A DNA stretch of 64,000 bases from Streptomyces eurythermus (GTDB lineage: Bacteria > Actinomycetota > Actinomycetes > Streptomycetales > Streptomycetaceae): assembly GCF_014649115.1 (NCBI RefSeq), contig NZ_BMSK01000008.1, positions 343,002 to 407,001 of the forward strand. The letters run 5' to 3'. The notes below the pieces were generated by a model. It was not told the origin of the DNA, made no database searches, and worked only from the letters and a program-made list of their open reading frames with translations. The first letter of the stretch is position 1, and each line of letters begins with the position of its first letter. The translations under genes and the position numbers were made by a program. Positions 39,325 through 47,603 of the stretch are shown piece by piece.

Positions 39325-40475
39325 CGGTTCTCCAGGGAATACCGGTTCTCCAGGGAGTGACGGGCGCCGGACGCCCGGACGGTGAGGGAACGCCAGCCCG
39401 GCAGGGCCGCGCCCCGGTCCACGCGGGCCCGCCGGACGGTGGGCCGGTACGGGGCGAGCGCGGCGAGGGCGTCGTCGAGCTGCGCGCGGGCCAGGCGGGC
39501 ACCGGGACAGGCGTGGGCGCCGGCCCCGAAGACGAGCCGCGCCACGGCGGGCGGAGCCGGGCGCAGGGCGTCCGGTGGCTGGTCGTGGGCCCGTACGGCG
39601 TGCCGTGCCACCAGGATCAGGCGGTCCCCGGCCCGTACCGGGCAGCCGCCCAGGTCGGCGTCGGCCGCCGCCACGCGGGGCAGCAGCGGGGACGGGGCGG
39701 TCACCCGCAGCAACTCGCCCACCAGGGCCGGGCGCAGCCGGTCGTCGGCCGCCTGCTCCCACAGCCCCGCGTCGGCGCACCAGGCGGCGGCGCGCGGGAG
39801 GGCCGCGACCGTGGTGTTGACGGCGGCGACCGCGAGCACGGCCCGCAGGGCCGGTTCCGCCGTCGTGCCGGAGGCCGGGGCGAGCAGCGCCTCCAGCCGC
39901 GCCGTCGCCGCCCTGGCCGCGCGCGTGGTGCCCGGCGGACGGGGGCCGGGCAGGTGGTCGCGTACGGCGGCGGCCGCTGCCTCGGCGGCCGCCGAGGCGA
40001 TGTCCTCCGGGTCGCCGGTGGCGCCCAGCAGCGCGCGGACGGTGGCGCCGGCCAGTTCCCGGGCCAGCGGTACGAGATCGACGTCGCGGCCCGCGCCGAG
40101 CGGGGCGAGGCGGCGGTGCAGGACGCCCTGCCACACCGGGCGCAGCCGCTCCACCCCGGCCGCGCCGAGGTCGCCGGCGACCGTGCGCCGGGTGGCGCGG
40201 TGTCCGGAGCCCTCCTGGTCGAACAGCGTGCCGCCCGTGGCCAGGTCACGGGCGGCGCCGCCGGTGGTGCCGGCGGCGGTGCGGTCCAGCGGGACACGGG
40301 TGAGGGCCTGCCGGTAGGGCCCGGTGCCGTGCACCAGCACCGCCGTGCCGACACGGGTGACCTCGTGGCGGCGGGCGGCGGCGAGGAGGGCGAACAGCAC
40401 GGGGTGGGAGCGGGTGTACACGCGCCGGTCGCGGCGGCGGGCGCGGGCCAGGGACGGGGACGGTCGGTCGGTCAA
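39321..40475 (-). CDS. Cytochrome P450
   Basis: The protein has about 384 residues with heme-Cys motif FGAGAHACPGARLA and ExxR in LVGELLRVTAPSPLLPR. The I-helix region reads AVAAVNTTVA, so the usual acidic residue before Thr is replaced by Asn. That is seen in some P450s with atypical chemistry. The TTG at 40475 overlaps the AMP-ligase stop; later GTGs are alternatives, so the start is uncertain. It sits in the operon where Ole clusters normally carry the OleB hydrolase. The end contains a short tandem repeat (SLENRYSLENR). Confidence 0.85.
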   Translation of the reverse strand: MTDRPSPSLARARRRDRRVYTRSHPVLFALLAAARRHEVTRVGTAVLVHGTGPYRQALTRVPLDRTAAGTTGGAARDLATGGTLFDQEGSGHRATRRTVAGDLGAAGVERLRPVWQGVLHRRLAPLGAGRDVDLVPLARELAGATVRALLGATGDPEDIASAAAEAAAAAVRDHLPGPRPPGTTRAARAATARLEALLAPASGTTAEPALRAVLAVAAVNTTVAALPRAAAWCADAGLWEQAADDRLRPALVGELLRVTAPSPLLPRVAAADADLGGCPVRAGDRLILVARHAVRAHDQPPDALRPAPPAVARLVFGAGAHACPGARLARAQLDDALAALAPYRPTVRRARVDRGAALPGWRSLTVRASGARHSLENRYSLENR

Positions 40476-42037
40476 CGGACGTGCACCTGCTCGGGGTCGG
40501 CGGGCCGGTCGCGGCGGTCCCGGCACCACAGCAGGGGGCCCTGTGCGGTGAGGTGGCCGGAGCCGGAGTGGTCGGCGGCGAGGTGGCGGGCGGCGAGGCG
40601 CGCGGTCGCGGCGCGGTCGGGCTTCAGGGAGCGGCCGGACAGCGGGATGCCGGCGAGCAGCACCGCGTCCGGCCGGGCGGCCCCCATGCGCTCCAGCGGT
40701 CCGGCCAGCGCCGACCGCAGCGCGGCGCGGTCCGCCCCCGGGCCGGGCTGGACGACGGCGACCAGGCGTTCGTCACCGTCTCCGGCCGGTACGCCCACGA
40801 GCAGGGCCAGTTCGACGCCCGGTACGTGCAGCGCCGGCTCGTACAGCCCCGGGTAGATGTTCTCCGCGCGCCGCAGGACCATGTCCTTGCGGCGGCCCTC
40901 CAGCACGATCCGGCCGCCGTCCAGGCGCGCCCGGTCCCCGGTGGCGACCCAGGGGTCCGGGTCCTCGCCCAGGTAGCGGTCGCGGGCGGCGGGCCCGGAC
41001 AGCAGCAGTTCCCCGGAGGCGGCGGTCCTGGCCGCCACGCCGGGCAGGGGGACGCCGACCAGGTCCCCCTCGCCGGTGAAAGCGGCCTTGTCGGCCTGCT
41101 CCACCGCCGCGGCCGGGAACAGCTCGGTCAGCGCGTAGACGCCCCACGCCTCCTGGGCGCCCGCCCGCTTGACGCGGGTGAGCAGCTCGGCGCTCGCGGG
41201 AGCCGACCCGGTCCACACCCGCCCGCCGAACCGGCCGCCCTCCGCCAGCAGCCGCCTCAGCTGAGGGGGTGTCAGATAGGTGGCCTGGGGAGCCAGCCGG
41301 CGCAGCTGACGGGACAGCACGCGCGCGGAGCGGGCGGGCAGCGCGACCGGTGCCCCGCTCGCGAGGGACGGCACGAGGACGAAGAAGGTGCCGCCGAGGA
41401 CGGGCCGCCCGGCCTCGGGCCGCACCAGCTCGGCCACCGTGGCCATGCCGGCGGCGAGCGAGGAGCGGGTGTGCACCACCGCGCGGGGCCGGGCGGTGGT
41501 GCCCGAGGTGAACACGATGACCGCGTCACCGTCGCCGTCCACCGCGGGCGGCACTGCCACGGCCCGCACGTCCACGTCCAGGACCGGGGCGCAACCGGGC
41601 AGCCGGGGCCCCACCGTGGCCACCGGTCCCAGCTCGGAGAGGTCCGGCAGGGCCAGCCGGGCCCGGCGGGCGAGCGGGCGGGCCCATCCGGCGACCGCCT
41701 GGGCGGTGGCGTCGGCGAGGACGACGTCGGGACGGGCCAGGGCCAGCCGGGCGCGCAGCACGTCCGGACCGGCGCCCGGGTCGAGCACCGCCGCCCGCGC
41801 GCCGAGCCGGTACACGGCGAGCAGCACGGCCAGCGCCCGGGGCCCCGGCCGCACGGCGACGCCGACGGTGGCACCGGGTGCGATGCCCCGCGCGTGCAGG
41901 GCGGCGGTGTACCGGTCGGCGAGGCCGGCCAGGTCGCCGTAGGTGGCCTTGACGCGTACGGCCCCCGTGCGGGCGGTGCCGAGGACGGCGGGCCGGTCCG
42001 GGTGGCGCCGCAGGGTGTGGGCGAGGATGTCGAGCAT
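40472..42037 (-). CDS. OleC-like AMP-dependent ligase
   Basis: The 521-residue ANL-superfamily enzyme has P-loop VIVFTSGTTARPRAVVHTRS, WVATGDRARLDGGRI, and the hinge and C-terminal domain GRRKDMVLRRAENIYPGLYE. It also has a late Lys in PLSGRSLKPDRA. The GRRKDMVLRRAENIYP segment and the neighbours suggest OleC, which adenylates a beta-hydroxy acid and closes it to a beta-lactone. An ordinary fatty acyl ligase feeding the OleA-like enzyme is the main alternative. It overlaps the genes on both sides by 4 bases. Confidence 0.82.
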   Translation of the reverse strand: MLDILAHTLRRHPDRPAVLGTARTGAVRVKATYGDLAGLADRYTAALHARGIAPGATVGVAVRPGPRALAVLLAVYRLGARAAVLDPGAGPDVLRARLALARPDVVLADATAQAVAGWARPLARRARLALPDLSELGPVATVGPRLPGCAPVLDVDVRAVAVPPAVDGDGDAVIVFTSGTTARPRAVVHTRSSLAAGMATVAELVRPEAGRPVLGGTFFVLVPSLASGAPVALPARSARVLSRQLRRLAPQATYLTPPQLRRLLAEGGRFGGRVWTGSAPASAELLTRVKRAGAQEAWGVYALTELFPAAAVEQADKAAFTGEGDLVGVPLPGVAARTAASGELLLSGPAARDRYLGEDPDPWVATGDRARLDGGRIVLEGRRKDMVLRRAENIYPGLYEPALHVPGVELALLVGVPAGDGDERLVAVVQPGPGADRAALRSALAGPLERMGAARPDAVLLAGIPLSGRSLKPDRAATARLAARHLAADHSGSGHLTAQGPLLWCRDRRDRPADPEQVHVR

Positions 42038-42777
42038 CAGCGCGGGTCCTCCCCGTGGCGGCCCGGGCCCTTGTCGAGGTACCAGCGGGCGGTGCCGGCG
42101 AGGCCGTAGGCGCGCAGCCGGCGGGTGGAGTTCTCCACGACCATGTCGCGGGCGTGGACGATGGCGGTGGTGTGGCGGCGCACCCGGTTCAGGAAGAGAC
42201 GGTCGGTGGGGGAGGGGCGGCGGGGCATCCCGCCGACGGCTTCGTAGAGCGCGGCGGTGACGGCCATGTTGTTGCCGGCGTGCATCCGGTACGGGACGAG
42301 GTAGCCGTGGCGGCGGTGGTGGGCGGGCCGGATCCGCCCGAAGAACGCGGCCGCGCGGACCAGGGCGCGGAAGGCGGCCCGTCCGAGCGGACCGTGTTCG
42401 TCGCGGCGCGCGTCGACGCGTCCGCACACCAGGCCCGCGCCGTGCCGCAGGGCGTCGCGGGCGCCGGCCGTCCAGCCGGGGCGCGGCAGGCAGTCGGCGT
42501 CGGTGCGGGCCAGCAGCGTCGCACCGTGCTCGATCGCGTACCGGAAGCCGGTGTCCACCGCGCAGCCCACCCCTTTCTCCGGTTCGCTGAGGACGTGGAC
42601 CGGGAACGGCGCCCAGCGGGCGAAGTCGTACGCGATCGCGGCGGTGCCGTCGGTGGAGGCGTTGTCCACGACGACGAGGGTGAAGTCACGGTCACGCTGG
42701 GCCGCGAGCGCGTCCAGCGTGCCGCCGATGCGCGCGGCCTCCTGGTGCGCGGGCACCACCACCCACAGGGCGCTCAT
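42037..42777 (-). CDS. Family 2 glycosyltransferase
   Basis: The 246-residue GT-A fold enzyme starts LWVVVPAHQEAARIGGTLDA, with VVVDNASTDGTAAIA and a DxD-type metal motif in LARTDADCLPRPGW. An acceptor-side segment is NNMAVTAALYEAVGGMPRRP. It has no clear transmembrane helix. It transfers a sugar from a nucleotide sugar; both sugar and acceptor are unknown. It lies between the OleA-like and OleC-like genes with 4-base overlaps, so it probably acts on the same product. This is unusual, because Ole clusters do not normally contain a glycosyltransferase. Confidence 0.85.
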   Translation of the reverse strand: MSALWVVVPAHQEAARIGGTLDALAAQRDRDFTLVVVDNASTDGTAAIAYDFARWAPFPVHVLSEPEKGVGCAVDTGFRYAIEHGATLLARTDADCLPRPGWTAGARDALRHGAGLVCGRVDARRDEHGPLGRAAFRALVRAAAFFGRIRPAHHRRHGYLVPYRMHAGNNMAVTAALYEAVGGMPRRPSPTDRLFLNRVRRHTTAIVHARDMVVENSTRRLRAYGLAGTARWYLDKGPGRHGEDPR

Positions 42778-43802
42778 GCCTTCTCCCACACCATCGTCAT
42801 GATGCTCACGCCGCCGCCCAGGCCCACGAACAGCACCCGGTCGCCGGGCCGCAACCCCTCGTGCACACGGTCGAGTTGCACACCCAGGGTGGCGCTCGCC
42901 ATGTTCCCCAGCTCGGGGACCGTGACGACGAGCCGGTCCCGGGGCACACCGGTGAGCTCCACGAACCGCTCCAGGTACGGCACGGTGACCTGGTGCACCA
43001 GGATGTGCCGGAAGTCGCTCCACGCCAGCCGGGTGCGGTGCCGCATCCGGTCGAGCACCGACGTTCCGACCTTCTCGAACACCTCGCGCAACTCGCCGCC
43101 GTCACCGTGGAAGTACGTGTGCTCGTCCCCACGGGGATGGCGCGAACCGCCGCCGAAGATGCCCCCGACCGACCAGTGCCCGGAGTGCGTCTCGGTGTCC
43201 ACGTCGAGGATGCCGCCCCGCTCCACCGCCTCCAGGACGACCGCGGCCCCAGCGTCGCCGAAGGTGTAGCCCGCGAATCCGTCCCGGAGCTCGCCGAGCC
43301 CGGACGGGGCGTGCCGCACCGCGCGGCTGGGGGTCTCCCCGGTGACGACCAGGGCGCGGCGGGCCCGGCCGGCGAGGATCATCGCGCGTGCCGTGTCGAT
43401 GCCGTTGACGAAGCTGTTGCACGCGTTGGTCACGTCCAGCGCGTGGGCGCGGGAACCGAGTTCGGCCTGGACGATGTGCGCGGTCGCCGGTTCGACCACG
43501 TCCCGCGAGGCGGAGGCGAAGACCAGCAGGTCCACGTCGTACGGGGCGAGCCCGGCCCGGTTCAGCGCGACGCGGGCCGCCCGCACCGCGAGCGTCGAGG
43601 CGTACTCGCCCTCCGCGACCGCCCGGCGGGAGACGATGCCGGTGGCCCGTTCGAACAACCGGGCCGGCAGGGACAGCCCGGAGGCCGCGGCGATCCGCTC
43701 CCGCAGCTGCCGGGACGTCACTTCCCGCTCCGGCAGGCAGGAAGCCACCGCGGTGATGCCCGCCCGGCGCGCCGGGCCGTGAGCAGCGTGGTCTATGTGC
43801 AT
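42774..43802 (-). CDS. OleA-like thiolase/KAS III enzyme
   Basis: The 342-residue thiolase-fold enzyme has its catalytic Cys near residue 128 in DVTNACNSFVNGIDTARAM, the His in HILVHQVTVPYLERF and the Asn in PELGNMASATLGV. The end is GLGGGVSIMTMVW. The NACxxFxNG context is closer to OleA than to FabH (AACSGF). OleA joins two acyl-CoAs head to head, giving a 2-alkyl-3-ketoacid. It is the first gene of the leftward five-gene operon. The ATG at 43802 has only a weak ribosome binding site. Confidence 0.82.
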   Translation of the reverse strand: MHIDHAAHGPARRAGITAVASCLPEREVTSRQLRERIAAASGLSLPARLFERATGIVSRRAVAEGEYASTLAVRAARVALNRAGLAPYDVDLLVFASASRDVVEPATAHIVQAELGSRAHALDVTNACNSFVNGIDTARAMILAGRARRALVVTGETPSRAVRHAPSGLGELRDGFAGYTFGDAGAAVVLEAVERGGILDVDTETHSGHWSVGGIFGGGSRHPRGDEHTYFHGDGGELREVFEKVGTSVLDRMRHRTRLAWSDFRHILVHQVTVPYLERFVELTGVPRDRLVVTVPELGNMASATLGVQLDRVHEGLRPGDRVLFVGLGGGVSIMTMVWEKA

Positions 43803-43967
43803 GAACGGGACGCTACGAGCGGACCACGGCAGCGGGCCTGAGCACGGGTACTCAACCGGCATGGGTGAAAACGACCACCGGGAAAGGGCGGTCGCACCCA
43901 CTTCCGAACCCAGGGGGAGGTCCGCGGACTCCTGTTCCGGTCCGTGCCGTCGGCGGCCTGGAGGCGG

Positions 43968-44010
43968 TCTGTCGGTGGCCATGAGCGGTTTGTCGGTGGT
44001 TTGTCGGTCG
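43968..44010. repeat. Three TTTGTCGGTGG-like direct repeats in a divergent promoter region
   Basis: The 351-base gap 43803-44153 separates the OleA-like operon and the flavin monooxygenase. It contains TCTGTCGGTGG (43968-43978), TTTGTCGGTGG (43989-43999) and TTTGTCGGTCG (44000-44010). Their starts are 21 and 11 bases apart, about two turns and one turn of the helix. The spacing suggests a regulator array acting on one or both divergent units. No regulator gene is adjacent. The rest of the gap shows no gene. Confidence 0.5.
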
Positions 44011-44153
44011 GCGGGGGGAGGTTGGTGGCCGGCGGAGGGCTCCCGGCGGGGGCCGGCCGCCGGTATCGCATCGCTCCGGACTGTCCGCGGCGGTGCTCGC
44101 GGAGTGACCGCCGGGTGTCCGCCCGGTGGTACCGGACTCGGAAGGAAACCCCC

Positions 44154-45305
44154 ATGGCTGTCGATGTCACGATCATCGGTGCCGGGCTCGGCGGTCTCAT
44201 GCTCGCGCGTGTCCTGCGTGTGCACGGGATACCGGCCACGGTCTACGAGGCGGAGCCCTCCCCGGCCGCGCGCTCGCAGGGAGGGATGCTCGACATCCAC
44301 GACTACAACGGGCAACTCGCCCTGAAGTCGGCCGGACTGATGGACGAGTTCGGCGGACTCGTCCTGGAGGGCCGTCAGGCGATGCGGTTCCTGGCCCCGG
44401 GCGGGACGGTCCTGTTCGACAAGGCCGACGACGGTACGGGAGGACGTCCCGAGGTACTGCGCGGCGAACTGCGGCAGATGCTGCTCGACTCGCTCCCGCC
44501 CGGAACCGTCCGGTGGGGGCACAAGGCCGTCCGCGTCCGCTCCCTCGGCGGCGGCCGGCACGAGGTGGTGTTCGCCGACGGCGGCACCGTCGTCACGAGC
44601 CTGCTGGTCGGCGCGGACGGCGCGTGGTCACGGGTGCGGCCGCTGCTGTCCGCCGCCACACCCCGGTACACCGGCAAGTCGGTCGTCGAGACCTACCTCT
44701 TCGACGCCGGCGCCCGCCACCCGGCCGCCGCGCGAGCCGTCGGCGGCGGGGCGATGATCGCGCACACTCCCGACCGGGACATCTTCGCCCACCGGGAGAA
44801 GGACGACACCCTGCACGCCTACATGGGGCTGACCGAGCCGGAGGACTGGTTCGCCGCCATCGACTTCACCGACGCCGCCGCGGCCACCGCACGGATCGCC
44901 CGGGAATTCGACGGCTGGGCACCGGAACTCACCGCACTGATCACCGACAGCGACACCGCACCCGTCCTGCGCCGCCTCTACGCCCTGCCGGCCGGGCACC
45001 GCTGGGACCGGGTGCCGGGGGTGACCCTGATCGGCGACGCCGCCCACCTGGCCGCCCCGAACGGCGAAGGCGCCAACCTGGCCATGCTGGACGGTGCCGA
45101 ACTCGGTGAAGCCCTCGCCGCGCACCCCGGCGACACCGAGGCCGCGCTGAGCGCGTACGAGCGGGCCATGTTCCCCCGCAGCGCCGAGGCCGCCACCCTG
45201 GAAGGCGGCGGCCACGGGAGCGACTCCGACGGCCCCACACCCCACGACCTGATCGCCGCGTTCTCCCGGCACGAGGAGACCCGCCAGGACGCCACGCGCA
45301 GTTGA
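44154..45305 (+). CDS. TetX-like FAD-dependent monooxygenase
   Basis: This 383-residue group A flavin monooxygenase has VTIIGAGLGGLMLARVLRVH at the start (GxGxxG), the substrate/NADPH region RGELRQMLLDSL, LVGADGAWSRVRPLL, and the second FAD motif LIGDAAHLAAPNGEGANLAM. The GGMLDIH and GEGANLAM segments are characteristic of the TetX/aromatic hydroxylase branch. It would hydroxylate or inactivate an aromatic or polyketide-type compound. GGAAGGAAA lies before the ATG. It is divergent from the OleA-like operon. Confidence 0.88.
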   Translation: MAVDVTIIGAGLGGLMLARVLRVHGIPATVYEAEPSPAARSQGGMLDIHDYNGQLALKSAGLMDEFGGLVLEGRQAMRFLAPGGTVLFDKADDGTGGRPEVLRGELRQMLLDSLPPGTVRWGHKAVRVRSLGGGRHEVVFADGGTVVTSLLVGADGAWSRVRPLLSAATPRYTGKSVVETYLFDAGARHPAAARAVGGGAMIAHTPDRDIFAHREKDDTLHAYMGLTEPEDWFAAIDFTDAAAATARIAREFDGWAPELTALITDSDTAPVLRRLYALPAGHRWDRVPGVTLIGDAAHLAAPNGEGANLAMLDGAELGEALAAHPGDTEAALSAYERAMFPRSAEAATLEGGGHGSDSDGPTPHDLIAAFSRHEETRQDATRS

Positions 45306-45402
45306 CGCGGCGGATCCCGGCAGCGTCGCCGCGTTCTCCGTACCGCTTCCAAACGGACCGGCGCCCAGGCGATGGCGGCGGCGACGCGGCCGGGGGAGCC
45401 CG

Positions 45403-45836
45403 CTACAGCCCCTCGACGGGCGGGACGCCGAACTGCGCCTCGACGGCCCGGAACACCAACTCCCAGCCCTTGGCCTCGGTGTTCGTGTGCACGGCTATCG
45501 TCTGCTCACCGTCGGGAGTGCCGACGACGACCAGGTGGGACCCGTACATACTGCCGGCCATGCCGCGCAGCCGCGGTCCGCCGGTCACCGCCGGGTCCAG
45601 TTCGAACACGCCCAGACCGTAAGCGGAACGGGGCATCCAGTGGCCGCCCTCGGTGGAGACCCGAGAGGAGGAAGGCCCGGCTCCTCCAGCATCGACTGCC
45701 AGTTCTCCTTGGTCACGTCCGCGGGGTCGGCACCGTCCCGCAGGAACAGACCCGTGTACGCCCTCGGATGCGGCTCTACGGCGGCCACGGTGCTGCGGCT
45801 GGTGGCCGAGGGCAGGCGCCGGGCGTCAGGTCCCAC
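45403..45836 (-). pseudogene. Remnant of a beta-lactamase-family serine hydrolase
   Basis: Two overlapping minus-strand frames together give the C-terminal third of a D-Ala-D-Ala carboxypeptidase-like serine hydrolase. Frame 1 has RAYTGLFLRDGADPADVTKE, NWQSMLEEPGL. Frame 2 has VSTEGGHWMPRSAYGLGVFE, then GMAGSMYGSHLVVVGTPDGE and TNTEAKGWELVFRAVEAQFG to a stop at 45403. A one-base shift around 45670 separates them. The SxxK nucleophile domain is absent upstream. It is therefore a truncated, frameshifted leftover. Confidence 0.6.
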
Positions 45837-46066
45837 CCGCCGCCAACGCGAGCCGGCCCAGTAGCATGCGTGGTCTCGGTCCCCCGACGCCGACCGGCCT
45901 GCCGTCCCCGTCGAGGGCCTGGACCGGCCCGAGCAGCGCTATCCGCATTCCCACCGAGCCAGTATCGGCAACTCGCGGGCGCCCGGCAGCCGTTGCGGGG
46001 GATCACCGTGCGCCGGATCGCCGCGCGCCCGGGGATCGCTGCCAGGCCGGGATTCACGGCTGCGAC

Positions 46067-46129
46067 CGGCCGGGCGGCGAACTCCGGTGGCTGGAAAGGG
46101 AGTTCCAGCGGCCGGGCGGCGAACTCCGG
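46067..46129. repeat. 21-base direct repeat flanking a small palindrome
   Basis: The 380 bases 45837-46216 carry no supported gene. Within them a 21-base unit (CGGCCGGGCGGCGAACTCC plus GG) occurs at 46067-46087 and again exactly at 46109-46129, a 42-base period. The palindrome CTGGAAAGGGAGTTCCAG (46091-46108) fills the interval. This may be a decayed mobile-element end, a duplication in the adjacent remnant gene, or a binding-site array. Confidence 0.5.
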
Positions 46130-46166
46130 CAGCCGGTCGGGTCCCCGTCCACGACGCACACGGTGG

Positions 46167-46190
46167 CCGCTGCCCGGCACCGGGCAGCGG
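46167..46190 (-). terminator. Hairpin after ectB
   Basis: CCGCTGCCC (46167-46175) pairs with GGGCAGCGG (46182-46190) around a 6-base loop, 27 bases beyond the ectB stop on the minus strand. It probably ends the leftward ect transcript. Confidence 0.6.
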
Positions 46191-46216
46191 TCTGGCACCG
46201 TCGGCCCGACTGTGCC

Positions 46217-47485
46217 TCAGCCGGTGTCGCGGACGGCGCGGGCGAGTGTGCGCAGTCCCTCGTCCGTCTCGTCGGCGGAGACGGTCAGGGGCGGCAGCAG
46301 CTTGACGACTTCGCTCCGGGTTCCCGACGTCTCCAGCAGGAGGCCCAGGCCGAAGGCCCGTCGGCAGACCTCGGCCGCCCGCTCCGCCCGGGAGAACTCC
46401 AGGCCCCAGACCAGGCCCCGGCCGCGGCAGCGCGCTCCGCCGGCACCGTCCTCGTCACAGAGGGCCAGCAGGGCCTGCTCGACCTGCTCGCCGCGGGCAC
46501 GCGTGTGCTTCTCCAACTGGTCGTCGGACCAGTACATGTGGAGGGCGGCGGTGGCGGTGACGAAGGCGGGGTTGTTGCCGCGGAAGGTGCCGTTGTGCTC
46601 GCCCGGCTCCCACACGTCCAGCTCGGGCCGGAACAGGGTGAGCGCCATGGGCAGGCCGTAGCCGCTGATCGACTTGGACACGGTGACGATGTCCGGGGTG
46701 ATGCCGGCCTCCTCGAAGGAGAAGAAGGCGCCGGTACGGCCGCAGCCCATCTGGATGTCGTCGACGATGAGCAGCATGTCCTGCCGCTCGCACAGTTCCT
46801 TCAGCGCGCGCAGCCACTCGGGCCGGGCGACGTTGATGCCGCCCTCGCCCTGCACGGTCTCCACGATCACGGCGGCGGGCTTGTCCAGCCCCGAGCCCTG
46901 GTCCTCGAGCAGCCGCTCGAACCACAGGAAGTCCGGGACCGTGCCGTCGAAGTAGTTGTCGAACGGCATCGGCGTGCCGTGCACCAGCGGAACGCCGGCG
47001 CCGGCCCGCTTGAAGGCGTTGCCGGTGACGGCGAGCGAGCCCAGCGACATGCCGTGGAAGGCGTTGGTGAACGACACGACCGCCTCGCGTCCCTTCACCT
47101 TCCGTGCCAGCTTCAGCGCGGACTCCACCGCGTTGGTGCCCGTCGGCCCCGGGAACATCACCTTGTACGGCAGGTCCCGCGGGCGCAGCACCAGGCGCTG
47201 GAAGGTCTCCAGGAACGCGCGCTTGGCGGTGGTGGCCATGTCGAGCCCGTGGGTGACGCCGTCCCGCTCCAGATAGTCGAGCAGCGCCCGTTTCAGCACC
47301 GGGTTGTTGTGGCCGTAGTTGAGGGAACCGGCACCGGCGAAGAAGTCCAGGTACCGGTGGCCGTCCTCGTCCACGAGGTGGGTGCCGTGCGCGCGGTCGA
47401 AGACCGCCGGCCAGCCTCGGCAGTAGCTGCGTACCTCGGACTCCAGGCTCTCGAAGATGCTCAGGTCGGGCGGCATGATGGTCAT
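46217..47485 (-). CDS. ectB: Diaminobutyrate--2-oxoglutarate transaminase
   Basis: The 422-residue class III aminotransferase makes L-2,4-diaminobutyrate from aspartate semialdehyde and glutamate, the first ectoine step. It shows SIFESLESEVRSYCRGWPAV, DFFAGAGSLNYGHNNP, VMFPGPTGTNAVESALKLAR, IVDDIQMGCGRTGAFFSFE and the PLP-Lys in TVSKSISGYGLPMAL, all EctB signatures. The ATG has GGGAG 5 bases upstream. It is the last gene of the leftward ectC-ectD-MFS-ectB set, an order different from the standard ectABCD. Confidence 0.95.
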   Translation of the reverse strand: MTIMPPDLSIFESLESEVRSYCRGWPAVFDRAHGTHLVDEDGHRYLDFFAGAGSLNYGHNNPVLKRALLDYLERDGVTHGLDMATTAKRAFLETFQRLVLRPRDLPYKVMFPGPTGTNAVESALKLARKVKGREAVVSFTNAFHGMSLGSLAVTGNAFKRAGAGVPLVHGTPMPFDNYFDGTVPDFLWFERLLEDQGSGLDKPAAVIVETVQGEGGINVARPEWLRALKELCERQDMLLIVDDIQMGCGRTGAFFSFEEAGITPDIVTVSKSISGYGLPMALTLFRPELDVWEPGEHNGTFRGNNPAFVTATAALHMYWSDDQLEKHTRARGEQVEQALLALCDEDGAGGARCRGRGLVWGLEFSRAERAAEVCRRAFGLGLLLETSGTRSEVVKLLPPLTVSADETDEGLRTLARAVRDTG

Positions 47486-47603
47486 GCGTGCTCCCGGGGG
47501 TCGTCAAACGGCTGTGGTCGACGCGGAAGGTGCGGGGGTGCGGGGGTACGGGGGTACGCTGCGCCCGGCTCGGGCGAGGCGCGGACAGGGGGCGCCCGGT
47601 CTC

